Assembly (NCBI GenBank): GCA_964591085.1
Contig: CAZPXH010000004.1
Span: 62,001 to 126,000 of the forward strand
DNA: 64,000 nt
From: CAZPXH01 sp964591085
GTDB taxonomy: Bacteria > Spirochaetota > Spirochaetia > DSM-27196 > CAZPXH01
Reading direction: 5' to 3'
Position numbers and translations under genes: made by a program. This document shows, one piece after another, positions 1 to 8,523 of the stretch (position 1 is its first letter; each line of letters starts with the position of its first letter). The notes below the pieces were generated by a model that worked only from the letters and a program-made list of their open reading frames with translations, was not told the DNA's origin and ran no database searches.

Positions 1-359
1 TCATCCTGCGGCGCCTCGCTCTCCGGCTTTTGGAAGATAGGCTTGAACTCTACGTGCTCCGCCACAATCTTCACTCTGCTCCGGGAACTGCCTTCGGAAT
101 CCTTCCATCGGTCCTGCTTCAGGTGGCCCACCACCCGTACCCCCCGACCCTTGCCCAGGGTCTCGCCACAACGCTCGGCAAGCCGGTTCCAGGTCTCTAC
201 GTCAAAGAAGGAGACTTCCTTCTCGTACTCTTCACCGACCTTGCGGAAGCGGTTGCTTGCAACGCTGAAAGTGCAGACAGGAGTCCCCTTCGGTGTGCTT
301 CTGAGCTCGGGATCCCGCGTGAGGTTTCCTTCTACCAGGATTGAATTGAGGCTGTTCAT
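1..359 (-). CDS. ssb: single-stranded DNA-binding protein (3' end outside window)
   Basis: Partial gene read from the ATG at 359 down to base 1 with no stop reached, about 119 codons visible. The product begins MNSLNSILVEGNLTRDPEL and continues with the OB-fold pattern of SSB: a TPKGTPVCTFSVASNR strand, a VSFFDVETWNRLAE strand and a GRGVRVVGHLKQDRW strand. These are the hallmark segments of bacterial SSB, which coats single-stranded DNA in replication, recombination and repair. The visible end is acidic (PESEAPQD), but the terminal tail is cut off. A GGGGG stretch about 5 bases before the ATG serves as ribosome binding site. It is not flanked here by rpsF or rpsR, so it may be a second SSB paralogue; that is inference. 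Confidence 0.9.
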   Translation of the reverse strand, partial: MNSLNSILVEGNLTRDPELRSTPKGTPVCTFSVASNRFRKVGEEYEKEVSFFDVETWNRLAERCGETLGKGRGVRVVGHLKQDRWKDSEGSSRSRVKIVAEHVEFKPIFQKPESEAPQD

Positions 360-484
360 CAGCGCCCCCTTTTATGCGCCAGAACCGCGTGCAGACGCCG
401 CAGTCCCGGGAATCGGATAGGCCACGCCACTGCGTGACACCTCCACTACCAGCACCGGTGGTCCGCTGCTTCAGCTCCGGGCAC

Positions 485-517
485 AAAAAAAGGCGCAGAG
501 CCCGAAGGCCCTGCGCC
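485..517 (-). terminator. rho-independent terminator of the porin-like gene
   Basis: Read on the minus strand, the 11-base arm GGCGCAGGGCC, the loop TTCG and the arm GGCTCTGCGCC (one G-T pair) are followed directly by seven T. It lies 25 bases after the stop codon of the minus-strand gene ending at 542, so it should end that transcript before ssb. The rest of 360-541 holds only the ssb upstream region; I see no gene there. Confidence 0.93.
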
Positions 518-541
518 AGATTTCGTCAGATCTGATTCCGC

Positions 542-1789
542 TTAGGGAAGGGTGATCTTGGTGACGAAGGTGATGAGACCGTTGTCGGTGCCCAGATCGG
601 TGCTGGTGTAGTCCACCGTGAAAGCGGTGTTGTCCACAAAACCGGTCAGGTTCGCGCCAACGCTCAGGTCAATGACGCTGGCGTCGTTGAGGCCGACGTT
701 GACGTAAGGCGCAATGCCGTTGCCAAGATCGATGGTGTTGTTGCTGGCAAAATCCCAGTCCAGCGCGGCCCCGGTGAGAACATCAACCGTAGCAAAGGTG
801 TTGTCACTGGTCAGGGGACCGGCAGCAATGGTAAGCGCAACCTGGGCGTCCAGGTCAGCGGTACCACCAACGGTGGAGAAGTAGACATCTGCTCCGAAGG
901 TAACCGGAGCAACCGCGGCACCAAGGCCGAAGCTGACGTCAATGTCGCCGCCATCAATAAAGTCCAGACCAAAGTCAACGGTAGCCGGACCAACGGCGCC
1001 ATCAACACCGAAGGTTGCACCGAGATCGCCACCATCGGTGGCATCGGTGGTGCCGTAGACAACACCGAAGTTGGTGTTGAAGCCGGCAAGGCTTCCTGCA
1101 CCGGTCAGACCAAAGGCGAACTCGTTTTCACTGTTGTCCCAGTCGCCATCGCTGGCGAGGTGGAGGCTCACGTTGATCGGGCCAGCGGGCACGGTGACGA
1201 TGACACCGCCGAATGCGCTGTCGGTGGTCTCGGTGGTGTCGGTAGCGCGGTCAACTACGTTGTAGGTGGTGCCGTCAATATCATCGACAACAACAGTGTC
1301 TGTGTCGGAATCCACATCCGCATCGTCAACGATCAGAAGCTCGTTGGTAGTGGTGGTGGTGCTGGTACCGTTGTTGTTGCTGATGCCGATCGCCACTTCG
1401 TTCTTCGGATCTGCTCCCTCATAGCCAAAGCCGGCAGTTGCATTGCCGATGCCAAAGCTCGGAGCACCAAAAATCTGGATGGCGATCGGATCAAAGAACA
1501 GGCTTGCGCTCACGCTGCCGGCGGTAACCTTGATGGTGTCCGTCTCCTCAGCGCTGAACAGGAAGCTGGCGCTGATCCGGCCAACTTCGCCTGCGGACGG
1601 GGAATCACTGAAGATGGCCACGTCCAGGGTTGCACTCGACTCATTCTTGAAGCCGAAGTAATTGGTGTTCAAGCTATACCCGGCGGTCAGGGTTGCGCTG
1701 GCGGTGACCGTCGGAACGATCTCCTGAGCAGCAACGTTGAACGCGCCGAATACGAGCAGGACGACCAATAGAAGAGTAATCTTCTTCAC
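542..1789 (-). CDS. secreted acidic beta-rich protein, porin-like outer membrane candidate
   Basis: 415 residues starting at GTG 1789, with a strong AAGGAGGAT site 6 bases upstream. Residues 1-21 form a clear signal peptide ending in NVAAQ. The mature part alternates short hydrophobic and polar stretches rich in Gly, Ala, Thr, Asp and Asn, as in outer-membrane beta-barrels. It repeats phrases such as DFGLDFIDGGDIDVSFGLG and has few charges except Asp. Residues about 138-191 are a low-complexity Thr/Asp segment that could be a surface loop. There is no Pro-rich or lipobox region. The gene has its own promoter (1865-1894) and terminator (485-517), so it is monocistronic, fitting an abundant envelope protein. 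I do not recognise a named family; the porin role is inferred from composition. Confidence 0.7.
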   Translation of the reverse strand: MKKITLLLVVLLVFGAFNVAAQEIVPTVTASATLTAGYSLNTNYFGFKNESSATLDVAIFSDSPSAGEVGRISASFLFSAEETDTIKVTAGSVSASLFFDPIAIQIFGAPSFGIGNATAGFGYEGADPKNEVAIGISNNNGTSTTTTTNELLIVDDADVDSDTDTVVVDDIDGTTYNVVDRATDTTETTDSAFGGVIVTVPAGPINVSLHLASDGDWDNSENEFAFGLTGAGSLAGFNTNFGVVYGTTDATDGGDLGATFGVDGAVGPATVDFGLDFIDGGDIDVSFGLGAAVAPVTFGADVYFSTVGGTADLDAQVALTIAAGPLTSDNTFATVDVLTGAALDWDFASNNTIDLGNGIAPYVNVGLNDASVIDLSVGANLTGFVDNTAFTVDYTSTDLGTDNGLITFVTKITLP

Positions 1790-1864
1790 GGATTATCCTC
1801 CTTGAAGTAACGGGGGCGCGATCTACGATCGCGGGGTGATCCCCCTATCCTTAGGATGCCGTGC

Positions 1865-1894
1865 AGTATAGCAGTGCCATTTTTTTGCTGTCAA
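1865..1894 (-). promoter_or_regulatory. sigma-70 type promoter of the porin-like gene
   Basis: On the minus strand, TTGACA (1894-1889) is followed by an 18-base spacer and TATACT (1870-1865), nearly consensus. The start point should be near 1858, giving a 5' leader of about 70 bases. That leader contains two small inverted repeats: CGCGATC-TAC-GATCGCG at 1817-1833 and GGGG-TGAT-CCCC at 1833-1844. Confidence 0.82.
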
Positions 1895-1900
1895 CGAAAC

Positions 1901-1919
1901 GGTTTTCTGACGGAAAACC
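1901..1919. repeat. inverted repeat in the divergent promoter region
   Basis: GGTTTTC, a 5-base loop and GAAAACC form a perfect 7-bp inverted repeat. It sits just upstream of the -35 box of the minus-strand porin-like gene. It also lies where the -35 region of the plus-strand gene at 1947 would be (candidate -10 TACAAT at 1924-1929 or TAGGAT at 1934-1939). It could be an operator shared by both genes, but no regulator is assigned. Confidence 0.4.
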
Positions 1920-1946
1920 CGCTTACAATGTGTTAGGATCCAGAGA

Positions 1947-2921
1947 ATGTCCGGGCAGGACGCGCGCGCGAAGGCGGAATGGACCCGCATTCACCATGCG
2001 GTCCGGAATCCCTATGACATGGACCGTCTGCTTGAGGTGGACCGCGACAACCTTTCCCAGGTGCTGGGGGATCTGGAAGCCTCAAGCGGAGATGGGATCA
2101 CTGACTTCAAGCGCCGGGCGATCAATCCCGTGTTCTCTCTGCTGGACAACGCGAGATACCGCGGCATCGATAACGGCAGCATAACGCGCCAACTCACCTA
2201 CCTGACTTCCGCTGTCTATGTGATCGGGATTCAACGCGGAATCTGCGAAGGCGAATTCCGGATCCGGTCACGCCCACAGAAACCGCAGGCAGGCCAGACA
2301 ACCGGCACGGGACCAGCACCGCAGACGCAATCTGATCCGGCGTCGTTGGACCTGCGGGCAATCATGGCGGACCTCACCAACCTGGTGAACGAGGATCCCG
2401 GAATCCGCAGCCGGCAGGAATTCAAGACGCTGGTCAACGCTGTCCAGAAATATCGGGAAGAGCTGGCTACCCTGCAGAAACTGGTTGCGTCCGCCCCGCG
2501 CTCCCGGGACGCCTACGTGGAGAGCTTCCGCACAAACGTCGCTGAGCTGACCGAGCGGATTGCCAGGGCGCATCACGCTCTGGTGGCTCCGCCGGAAGCG
2601 GAGGAGACCGACACGCGCCCTCCCCTCGTTCGAGTTCCGCTCACCGAGCTGACTCCCGTGCTCAACTCGCAGCTGCGGCAGCTGGCCAGAGTGCGTGGGA
2701 GCCTGCTTTTTGTGCTTGAAGAGCAGCAGGATGTGCGGGAAACGTTGGTTGCGCTTGCGGACTCGCGCGATGCGGTGTTTGCAACCATCACGGAAGAAGA
2801 CCACGCGTTTCCTCGCCTGCTCTCGGGAGCCTCTGACGACTTCTTCCCAACTGATCAGGCGTTGTCCCGGGCGCTCGCGGCGGAGACCGCCATCCACGTC
2901 CAGCGCGTCGGGCTGGAGTAG
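1947..2921 (+). CDS. hypothetical helical protein
   Basis: 324 residues starting MSGQDARAKAEWTRIHHAV. No signal peptide or membrane segment. The middle third (about 95-215) has a Pro/Gln-rich linker followed by heptad-like helical stretches such as LVNAVQKYREELATLQKLVA and FRTNVAELTERIARAHHAL, suggesting a coiled coil. The last third is a second helical region. I do not recognise a family. It is transcribed divergently from the porin-like gene and faces manC convergently, with 65 bases between the two stops. The start was chosen because a TAGGAT hexamer ends 7 bases before the ATG and no upstream in-frame start with a ribosome site is present. It may be a spirochaete-specific cytoplasmic protein. 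Confidence 0.65.
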   Translation: MSGQDARAKAEWTRIHHAVRNPYDMDRLLEVDRDNLSQVLGDLEASSGDGITDFKRRAINPVFSLLDNARYRGIDNGSITRQLTYLTSAVYVIGIQRGICEGEFRIRSRPQKPQAGQTTGTGPAPQTQSDPASLDLRAIMADLTNLVNEDPGIRSRQEFKTLVNAVQKYREELATLQKLVASAPRSRDAYVESFRTNVAELTERIARAHHALVAPPEAEETDTRPPLVRVPLTELTPVLNSQLRQLARVRGSLLFVLEEQQDVRETLVALADSRDAVFATITEEDHAFPRLLSGASDDFFPTDQALSRALAAETAIHVQRVGLE

Positions 2922-2986
2922 GCCCGCGTAGCTATCCGCGATGATACCCGCGCGGCGCTCCGGGACCCCCCTCAGGAAACCCCGGC

Positions 2987-4147
2987 TCAAAGCAGGTCTG
3001 ACCGCCCCCGCTTCTCCCATTCCGCCAGAGCGGGTTTGAGCAGCTGGCCTGCACCGGGGCCAAGCACCAGGACCTTGCCGTCCCGGACCACAACGCGCAC
3101 CCCGGGCGCACCACACACCGTAACGGGACTGTCGCTGGAGACCCACGCGCCGTCAGACTCAACAAGCACTGACGGCCCATCGCCATGGGGCCAGGCCTCG
3201 GCAACCTCATCCCAACTGCCGACGTCGCTCCACTCAAAGCTTGCGGGAACCACGGCAGCGTGGTCCGTGTGCTCCATGACCGCGTAGTCTATGGAAATGG
3301 AGGGTGCCCGGCCCCAGGCTTCGCGGAGTTCCCCGGACAATGAAAGCCACCCCCCATCTGTGCGGTGAATTCCGTCACCTGCCTGATTCCCTCCGCCCGG
3401 CCCCGCAAGCGCGTCCAGTGGGGCACCAAGTGCCTGCCAGAGTTCCGGCGCGTGCCGGGAGAGCTCTTTCTGCAGGCTATCAATGCCGAAGGTGAACATG
3501 CCGGAGTTCCAGTAGTGCCTTCCGGATTCCAGGTAGGTCTGTGCGGTGGCTGTGTCCGGTTTCTCGCGGAAGGCGTGGACCCGGAACGCCCTTTGGCCAG
3601 TGCCCGCCGCATGGCCCCGGGCGCCCGTGGGCTGGCTGCCCGAAGCCGGGTTCAGAGCCTCCCCGCGCTCAATGTAGCCGAAGCCGGTCTCCGGTCGGTC
3701 CGGACGAATGCCAAAGGTGACCAGGTACCCGGCTTCTGCGAGAGTGGCGGCGGTTTGCGCGTCCAGCACAAATGCGTCAATCGGGCCAACGAGATGATCC
3801 GCTGTCAGCACGAGCATCAGGTCTTCCCGTGACCCGCGCGACGCCAGCCACACAGCGGCGAGCATGATTGCCGGCGCGGTATTGCGTGGGCTCGGCTCGG
3901 CAAGGATGGATACGCGATTCCGGAGGTCCGCGCTTCCCACTTCCGCTGTTGTGAGGGCGGCCAGCCGCTCCCCGGTGACAACGCAGATCTCCCCGTCCGG
4001 TGCCAGGGCAAACGCGCGGCGGAGTGTCTGTACCAGGAGGGACTCCTCACCACCGAGCCTGAGAAACTGCTTGGGTCGAGCGCGCGTACTCGCCGGCCAC
4101 AAGCGGGTTCCGCTCCCGCCGGCCATGATCACCACGTGAAGTGCCAT
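2987..4147 (-). CDS. manC: mannose-1-phosphate guanylyltransferase
   Basis: 386 residues. The N-terminus has the nucleotidyltransferase signature VIMAGGSGTRLWPAS with PKQFL at about residues 7-30. This is the GTP-binding loop of GDP-mannose pyrophosphorylases, which make GDP-mannose from mannose-1-phosphate and GTP for polysaccharide synthesis. Later family landmarks are SPRNTAPAI, LTADH, a GYIERGE strand, HAFREKPDTATAQTYLESGRHYWNSGMF and SIDYAVMEH followed by WSDVGSWDE. The length fits the single-domain form without the fused isomerase of longer ManC/AlgA proteins. The gene is divergent from ilvE with 57 bases between starts. A TAGCGT hexamer ends 6 bases before the ATG, but I see no -35 box for it. 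Confidence 0.9.
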   Translation of the reverse strand: MALHVVIMAGGSGTRLWPASTRARPKQFLRLGGEESLLVQTLRRAFALAPDGEICVVTGERLAALTTAEVGSADLRNRVSILAEPSPRNTAPAIMLAAVWLASRGSREDLMLVLTADHLVGPIDAFVLDAQTAATLAEAGYLVTFGIRPDRPETGFGYIERGEALNPASGSQPTGARGHAAGTGQRAFRVHAFREKPDTATAQTYLESGRHYWNSGMFTFGIDSLQKELSRHAPELWQALGAPLDALAGPGGGNQAGDGIHRTDGGWLSLSGELREAWGRAPSISIDYAVMEHTDHAAVVPASFEWSDVGSWDEVAEAWPHGDGPSVLVESDGAWVSSDSPVTVCGAPGVRVVVRDGKVLVLGPGAGQLLKPALAEWEKRGRSDLL

Positions 4148-4166
4148 GTGGAAACGCTACCCCGAG

Positions 4167-4195
4167 TTGCTGCCTTTTTCGAGCGGGTCTAGACT
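4167..4195 (+). promoter_or_regulatory. promoter of ilvE, nearly leaderless
   Basis: TTGCTG (4167-4172), a 17-base spacer and TAGACT (4190-4195). The ATG of ilvE at 4205 follows the -10 box by only 9 bases, so transcription should begin 2-3 bases before the start codon. No Shine-Dalgarno sequence fits in that space. Confidence 0.55.
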
Positions 4196-4204
4196 GAAGC
4201 GGCT

Positions 4205-5284
4205 ATGGCATTCGCGCTTTCCATGTACCCGTGGGTGTATCGGTCCCGTCACCGCGAAGACGGCAGCTGGTCCGAGGAGTACGAAGAGAAACGTCACGAC
4301 ACCCCGGAAGCCGAAGCCGGCATGGACCCCGAGGCTCGAGCCGAACTGATGGCAGAGCGCAACTCCTTCCCGGAGCTCCCGCTGATCAACTACACCACCC
4401 AGTACGGGCTCGGCTGCTTTGAGGGGCTGAAGGCCTATCCCCAGTCTGACGGCAGTCTTGCGCTGTTCAGGCCGGATCAGAATGCGGCGCGCCTGTACCG
4501 GAGTATGGAAGGTCTGAAGATGCCGCCGTTTCCCCAGGATCGGTTCCTGACCGCCGTGAAGCAGGTGGTTCACCTGAACAAGGAAGCAGGATTTGCACCA
4601 GCCTGGGACGATTCCTGGGAGGCGGATGACTTTGTGTACGCCGCAAGCGTCTACATTCGCCCCTTCAGCTATTCGGAAGCGGGGATCGGCCTCAATCTCA
4701 GCAGCCACCCCTTTGTAGTGATCATCACCACGCCGGTGACGGCCTACTTTGACCCCAAGGCGGGCAATGCCGCGGTCACCACCAACATGGTCCGGGCAAC
4801 GCCGCACGGGACCGGCTGGATCAAATGCGCGGCGAACTACGTGATTCCCATCCTGGCAAAAAAGCAGGGAATGGCGGACGGCTACATGGAGGTCATCTTC
4901 CTGGATTCTCGGGAGCGGAAGTGGGTGGAAGAGGGATCATCCTGCAACATCTTCTTCGTCATCAAGGGCGGCACCCTGGTCACACCTGAGCTCGCTGACC
5001 GTGTACTCCCGGGGATCAACCGGATGTCCGTGTTGGACCTTGCCCGCAAGGAGGGCGTGCCCGTTGAGGAACGCCCGGTGTCCATTGATGAGGTAATGGA
5101 CAAGGCGGTGGAGTGCTTTGTCACCGGAACTGCCGCAGGCGTGACCCCGATCGGCTCAATCACGCACGACGGGCGCACCAACGACATGGGCAGCGGCGAG
5201 TTGAGCCATCACTTCCAGACCTGGCTCCGGGGAATCCAGTACGGGGTCCGAGACGACGAGTTCGGCTGGATGCACCGGGTCTGA
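4205..5284 (+). CDS. ilvE: branched-chain amino acid aminotransferase
   Basis: 359 residues, the size of the longer class IV (BCAT type II) enzymes. It catalyses the PLP-dependent interconversion of Leu, Ile and Val with their 2-oxo acids. Visible landmarks are YGLGCFEGLKAYPQ, LFRPDQNAARLYRS, IRPF, and the PLP lysine region GTGWIKCAANY, with Lys in the expected position. The effector loop KWVEEGSSCNIFFV and the cofactor-phosphate segment FVTGTAAGVTPIGSI follow. It has its own promoter (4167-4195) and is not next to other ilv or leu genes. Convergent with the flcA-like gene downstream; the 63-base gap between stops shows no T-tract terminator. Confidence 0.94.
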   Translation: MAFALSMYPWVYRSRHREDGSWSEEYEEKRHDTPEAEAGMDPEARAELMAERNSFPELPLINYTTQYGLGCFEGLKAYPQSDGSLALFRPDQNAARLYRSMEGLKMPPFPQDRFLTAVKQVVHLNKEAGFAPAWDDSWEADDFVYAASVYIRPFSYSEAGIGLNLSSHPFVVIITTPVTAYFDPKAGNAAVTTNMVRATPHGTGWIKCAANYVIPILAKKQGMADGYMEVIFLDSRERKWVEEGSSCNIFFVIKGGTLVTPELADRVLPGINRMSVLDLARKEGVPVEERPVSIDEVMDKAVECFVTGTAAGVTPIGSITHDGRTNDMGSGELSHHFQTWLRGIQYGVRDDEFGWMHRV

Positions 5285-5347
5285 CGATACCCGGATTCTC
5301 GCTGACCCGAAGTAGCGATTCGCGCCGGCTCCGGGAATCACGGTTTT

Positions 5348-8300
5348 CTAGAACTGTGCCTCGGTGAAATCTCGGGGAATCTGCGCGTAGATCTGCAGCT
5401 GGAAGTCTCCCCCGGTGGCATCCGCCTCCGAGCGGAGGACTTCCCGCAGGTTGAGGTCTGCGAGGTTGGTGGGTTCCAGCACTTCCAGCGTGTTCGGGTC
5501 CCGGCGATAGTTCTGGGCGGCCTCGCTACTTTGCTGCAACAGATCAATAGCACGGTTGTACTGCGTGATATCCAGCGTTTGCAGGAAGCGCTCGTAAGAG
5601 ATCACGCCGAGGTTGTTTGCCGCCTTGATCAGGAGCTCGGTGACCGCGCGCTCCTGGTCACTACGGGCCTCTGAGGGAACCTCGGGCAGCCGGAAATCCT
5701 GGCGCACGTCATCCAGCAGTTCGCCGTAGTAGGCGGCGGCAGCGTTTGGAGATGACTCCCGGTACATTGCGGTTGCGGTAGCAAAGAGCAGGTTGCGGTT
5801 GCTGCTGAAGGGCCCGGCCGCTTCCACAAACTCGCCGAGCGCATCCCGATAGCGGCCCTCCAGGTAATCAATGTAGCCCTGCTGGAAGTCAAGCAGCAGA
5901 TCCGGTATGCCAAGCTCCTCCGCCCTGTCCAGGAATTCTCCAGCAGCTGCAAACTCCCGGCTCTGGTAGTACAGCAGGTTTGCGTAGTCCCGGAAGAGCA
6001 AGCCCTCCGTCATTCCCGGCTCCAGAAGACCGGTTGCCTCTGCCCTTTGGAGGCGATCAATCGCCTCGAGGAAGGCCTCTTCTGCCTGCAGGAGCTGACC
6101 GTCACGGACCCGCAGCCCGGCCTTGCGGCGGAGCAGGTCCAGGAACTGACGGGTCTGGTTTCGGTCCAGGGGCTCCCACGCGCGATACCATTGCTCGGCG
6201 TTGGACAGCGCAACCCGCAGATCCGGCAGGTCGTTGAGCTCGGAGTAGTAGCGGGCAAACTGGTAGTAGGTCTCGGGATACGCCAGGCCTTCTCGTCTGG
6301 CCTCCTCAGCGGAGATTGGGGCGGCGTCCTCCAGGACATCCAGGTTCCTGCCCAGTGCCTCAAAGGCAGGTGAAAGCTGCCGTCCTCCGGGGATGTCGTT
6401 GCGGAGGTAGTAGCCGGCAAGTTCGGCCATGGCATCAGTCTCCGGCGGAACGCCGTCCTGCAGCAGGTAATCCGCCATGGCCCCCACATCATCGTGGCGG
6501 TCTGTGCGCATGGCGTAGCGAAGCATGCGGAAGATGATTTCGTTGGTCTGGCCGATCATGGCGGCAAGCTCGGCGTAGCGCTGGCGCGCGTTCTCGTACT
6601 GGGATGGCTCCACTTCTCCCCACGCAAGGTGGGCATCGCCGCGCGCAAGAAGGACGGGTACCGAATCCCTATCGTGGGTGTTCAGGTAGAGGTTGTAGAC
6701 CTCAACGGCCCGCTCGTAGCGCGCGAGCCGACCAACCAGCAGGTTGCCAAGCGCGAGCACGCCCTCGGGATCATCGCGAGTCATGATCTCGGTGACCGGC
6801 ACGTCCCGCCCTCCGCGCCGCTCAAAAGTCTGTTCCAAGGGCGATGTAAGACCAATCAGTTCCTCGTAGGTGGTCTCTGCCAGCCCAAAGCGGCGCTGCC
6901 GCATAAACTCATCTGCGTAGGTGAAGAACCAGCGGCGAACCCGCCAGGTTTCGGTGGCCTCCTGGAACAGCTGGCGACCATCGCTGATCCGCTGCTGCTG
7001 GACCGCCTCATATCCGCGCTGGTAGAGCACGTTTGCGCGAATCGGCCGGTAGACAAAGCGGATTCCGGCAAACGTCAGCACGGCAACGGCCAGGCTCGCC
7101 GCCAGCGCAACCTGCAGAACCGGCAGGATCCGCTCACGGAAGATGTAGGCAAACGACTGCTGTTCCTGCTCAAACTCAACGCCGGTCCTGCGGCGGTACC
7201 CGCGGGGCACCTGAAGCTTGCGGCCCAGGATTCGGCCGGTTACACCAGCGATGGACTGGGCGGCGTCGCCGTTGACCAGGCGCTCGATAAGCGGCTGGGT
7301 CTGCTGGAGGCTGTACTGCTCGCTGCCGAGACACTCCTCCACGGCAAGCTTGATGTTCAGCGGAAGGGCAGCGAGGGTGCTGCGAAGCCGGCGGAACTCC
7401 TCGTCACTGAGAGAGAAGTCCTCCTCGCTGACAGCGGCGGCTGGCGTGGCCGATTCTTCCGGCTGGGCTTCCGGAGCGGTGGGCGTCTCCGCCTCCTCCA
7501 GCACGCCAAACTCGGCACCGAAGTCGCCCATGCTGAACTCGTCAATGCTGTCCAGCCCCTCGTCACCGATCCCGGGGAGGTCATCGGACAGGGCGTCATC
7601 ACCGAAGTCTCCGAGATCGCCGAGGTCGTCTACATCGCCGAGATCATCCTCTGCGGCGAGTTCCCCACCGCCAGCAAGGCTCTCGTCGTCAAAGCTGAGC
7701 TCGCTGAGATCATCCAGGTCGGCATCTTCGGCGGGGGACGCCTCTGTCGGCTCGGCGATGTCATCATCTGCGAACTCACCGAGGTCGGCGTCAAACTCCA
7801 TAGCACCGGCCAGATCATCGTCCAGCTCGCCCAGGGGGTCGTCGGCAATCTGTCCGGGGGCGGGCTGCTCGTCCTCCGGCGCGGCATCATCAGGGAGGGG
7901 TTCGTCGTCCAAACCCGAGTCGGTGTCATCCAGTGCTCCACCGTCATCCGGGAAGGCATCGGAGAACTCATCCGAGAAGTCATCCGAGAAATCATCGCCG
8001 AGGTCATCCGTGAGATCGTCGGAGAAATCACCGCTGAACTCATCTGCAGCGATGTCCTCGGGAGTCTCCGGAGCAGGTGCTGGATCTAGGGGTGCTTCCG
8101 TGGGCTCGTCAAAGTCGTCCGGAACCGGTTCAGCAATCTCGGAGTCATCCAGTGCTCCAACGTCATCCGGGAAGGCATCGGAGAACTCGTCTGCAAAGTC
8201 ATCCGAGAAGTCATCGCCGAGGTCGTCCGCCTCGTCTGCAGCGGTATCCGGCTCGTCCCCCAGCCCAAGATCGGCAAGGAACTCGTCGGTACTGGGAGAG

Positions 8301-8434
8301 GATTCCGCCTCATCCTGTGGTTCCGGCTCACGTGGCGGCTCGGAGCTTCGGCCATGGCGAACCAGGAACTCCGATTCGGAGCCCAGTCCGGACAGCGTTT
8401 CATTGAAGTCGTTGATGGCGCTGAGATCAGGCAT
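5348..8434 (-). CDS. flcA: FlcA-like periplasmic flagellar collar protein (TPR)
   Basis: 1028 residues in three parts. Residues 1-335 are extremely acidic low complexity (Asp/Glu/Ala/Ser), including two near-identical repeats at about 72-98 and 145-171 built on LGDDFSDDF. Residues 335-425 form a compact conserved-looking domain (LPLNIKLAVEECLG, then IAGVTGRILGRKLQVPRGYRRR). One membrane helix spans about 437-459 (VLQVALAASLAVAVLTFAGI). The remainder is helical with TPR-like pairs. This layout, and the opening MPDLSAINDF, match the spirochaetal TPR protein BB0326/FlcA, which builds the periplasmic flagellar collar and helps recruit stators in Borrelia. There BB0326 neighbours an acyltransferase gene (BB0327), as it does here. 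The family assignment is from memory of architecture and context. The start ATG is preceded by AAAGGA about 14 bases upstream. Confidence 0.68.
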   Translation of the reverse strand: MPDLSAINDFNETLSGLGSESEFLVRHGRSSEPPREPEPQDEAESSPSTDEFLADLGLGDEPDTAADEADDLGDDFSDDFADEFSDAFPDDVGALDDSEIAEPVPDDFDEPTEAPLDPAPAPETPEDIAADEFSGDFSDDLTDDLGDDFSDDFSDEFSDAFPDDGGALDDTDSGLDDEPLPDDAAPEDEQPAPGQIADDPLGELDDDLAGAMEFDADLGEFADDDIAEPTEASPAEDADLDDLSELSFDDESLAGGGELAAEDDLGDVDDLGDLGDFGDDALSDDLPGIGDEGLDSIDEFSMGDFGAEFGVLEEAETPTAPEAQPEESATPAAAVSEEDFSLSDEEFRRLRSTLAALPLNIKLAVEECLGSEQYSLQQTQPLIERLVNGDAAQSIAGVTGRILGRKLQVPRGYRRRTGVEFEQEQQSFAYIFRERILPVLQVALAASLAVAVLTFAGIRFVYRPIRANVLYQRGYEAVQQQRISDGRQLFQEATETWRVRRWFFTYADEFMRQRRFGLAETTYEELIGLTSPLEQTFERRGGRDVPVTEIMTRDDPEGVLALGNLLVGRLARYERAVEVYNLYLNTHDRDSVPVLLARGDAHLAWGEVEPSQYENARQRYAELAAMIGQTNEIIFRMLRYAMRTDRHDDVGAMADYLLQDGVPPETDAMAELAGYYLRNDIPGGRQLSPAFEALGRNLDVLEDAAPISAEEARREGLAYPETYYQFARYYSELNDLPDLRVALSNAEQWYRAWEPLDRNQTRQFLDLLRRKAGLRVRDGQLLQAEEAFLEAIDRLQRAEATGLLEPGMTEGLLFRDYANLLYYQSREFAAAGEFLDRAEELGIPDLLLDFQQGYIDYLEGRYRDALGEFVEAAGPFSSNRNLLFATATAMYRESSPNAAAAYYGELLDDVRQDFRLPEVPSEARSDQERAVTELLIKAANNLGVISYERFLQTLDITQYNRAIDLLQQSSEAAQNYRRDPNTLEVLEPTNLADLNLREVLRSEADATGGDFQLQIYAQIPRDFTEAQF
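7922..8221 (-). repeat. duplicated acidic segment inside the FlcA-like gene
   Basis: Two imperfect direct repeats of about 80 bases, at 8141-8221 and 7922-8002, encode almost the same peptide. It starts LGDDFSDDF, then (A or S)DEFSDAFPDD, then GALDD. The copies are 219 bases apart and embedded in Asp codons. This suggests expansion by slippage or recombination within the cytoplasmic acidic region. Confidence 0.8.
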
Positions 8435-8523
8435 CTTGCGGAACCGGTTCCTTTGTTAATGTCGGTAGCCAGGGCCTGCTGCTAAATGTCACCGCTCCCC
8501 GCGCCGAATGCAATAGAAGGAGA

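Noticed and set aside
5285..5347. Intrinsic terminator between ilvE and the flcA-like gene
   Set aside because: No stable stem followed by a T-run in this convergent gap.
6494..8089. 531-codon plus-strand frame opposite the FlcA-like gene
   Set aside because: Its repetitive Ile/Glu/Val pattern mirrors the Asp-codon repeats of the minus strand; no ribosome site and no domain.
7922..8221. Possible CRISPR-like array in the repeated region
   Set aside because: Repeats are in frame, encode the acidic peptide, number only two clear copies and lack uniform spacers.
7218..8459. 413-codon Ser-rich plus-strand frame
   Set aside because: Mirror of GAC/GAT/GAG codons of the acidic region read in another frame; not a real serine-rich protein.
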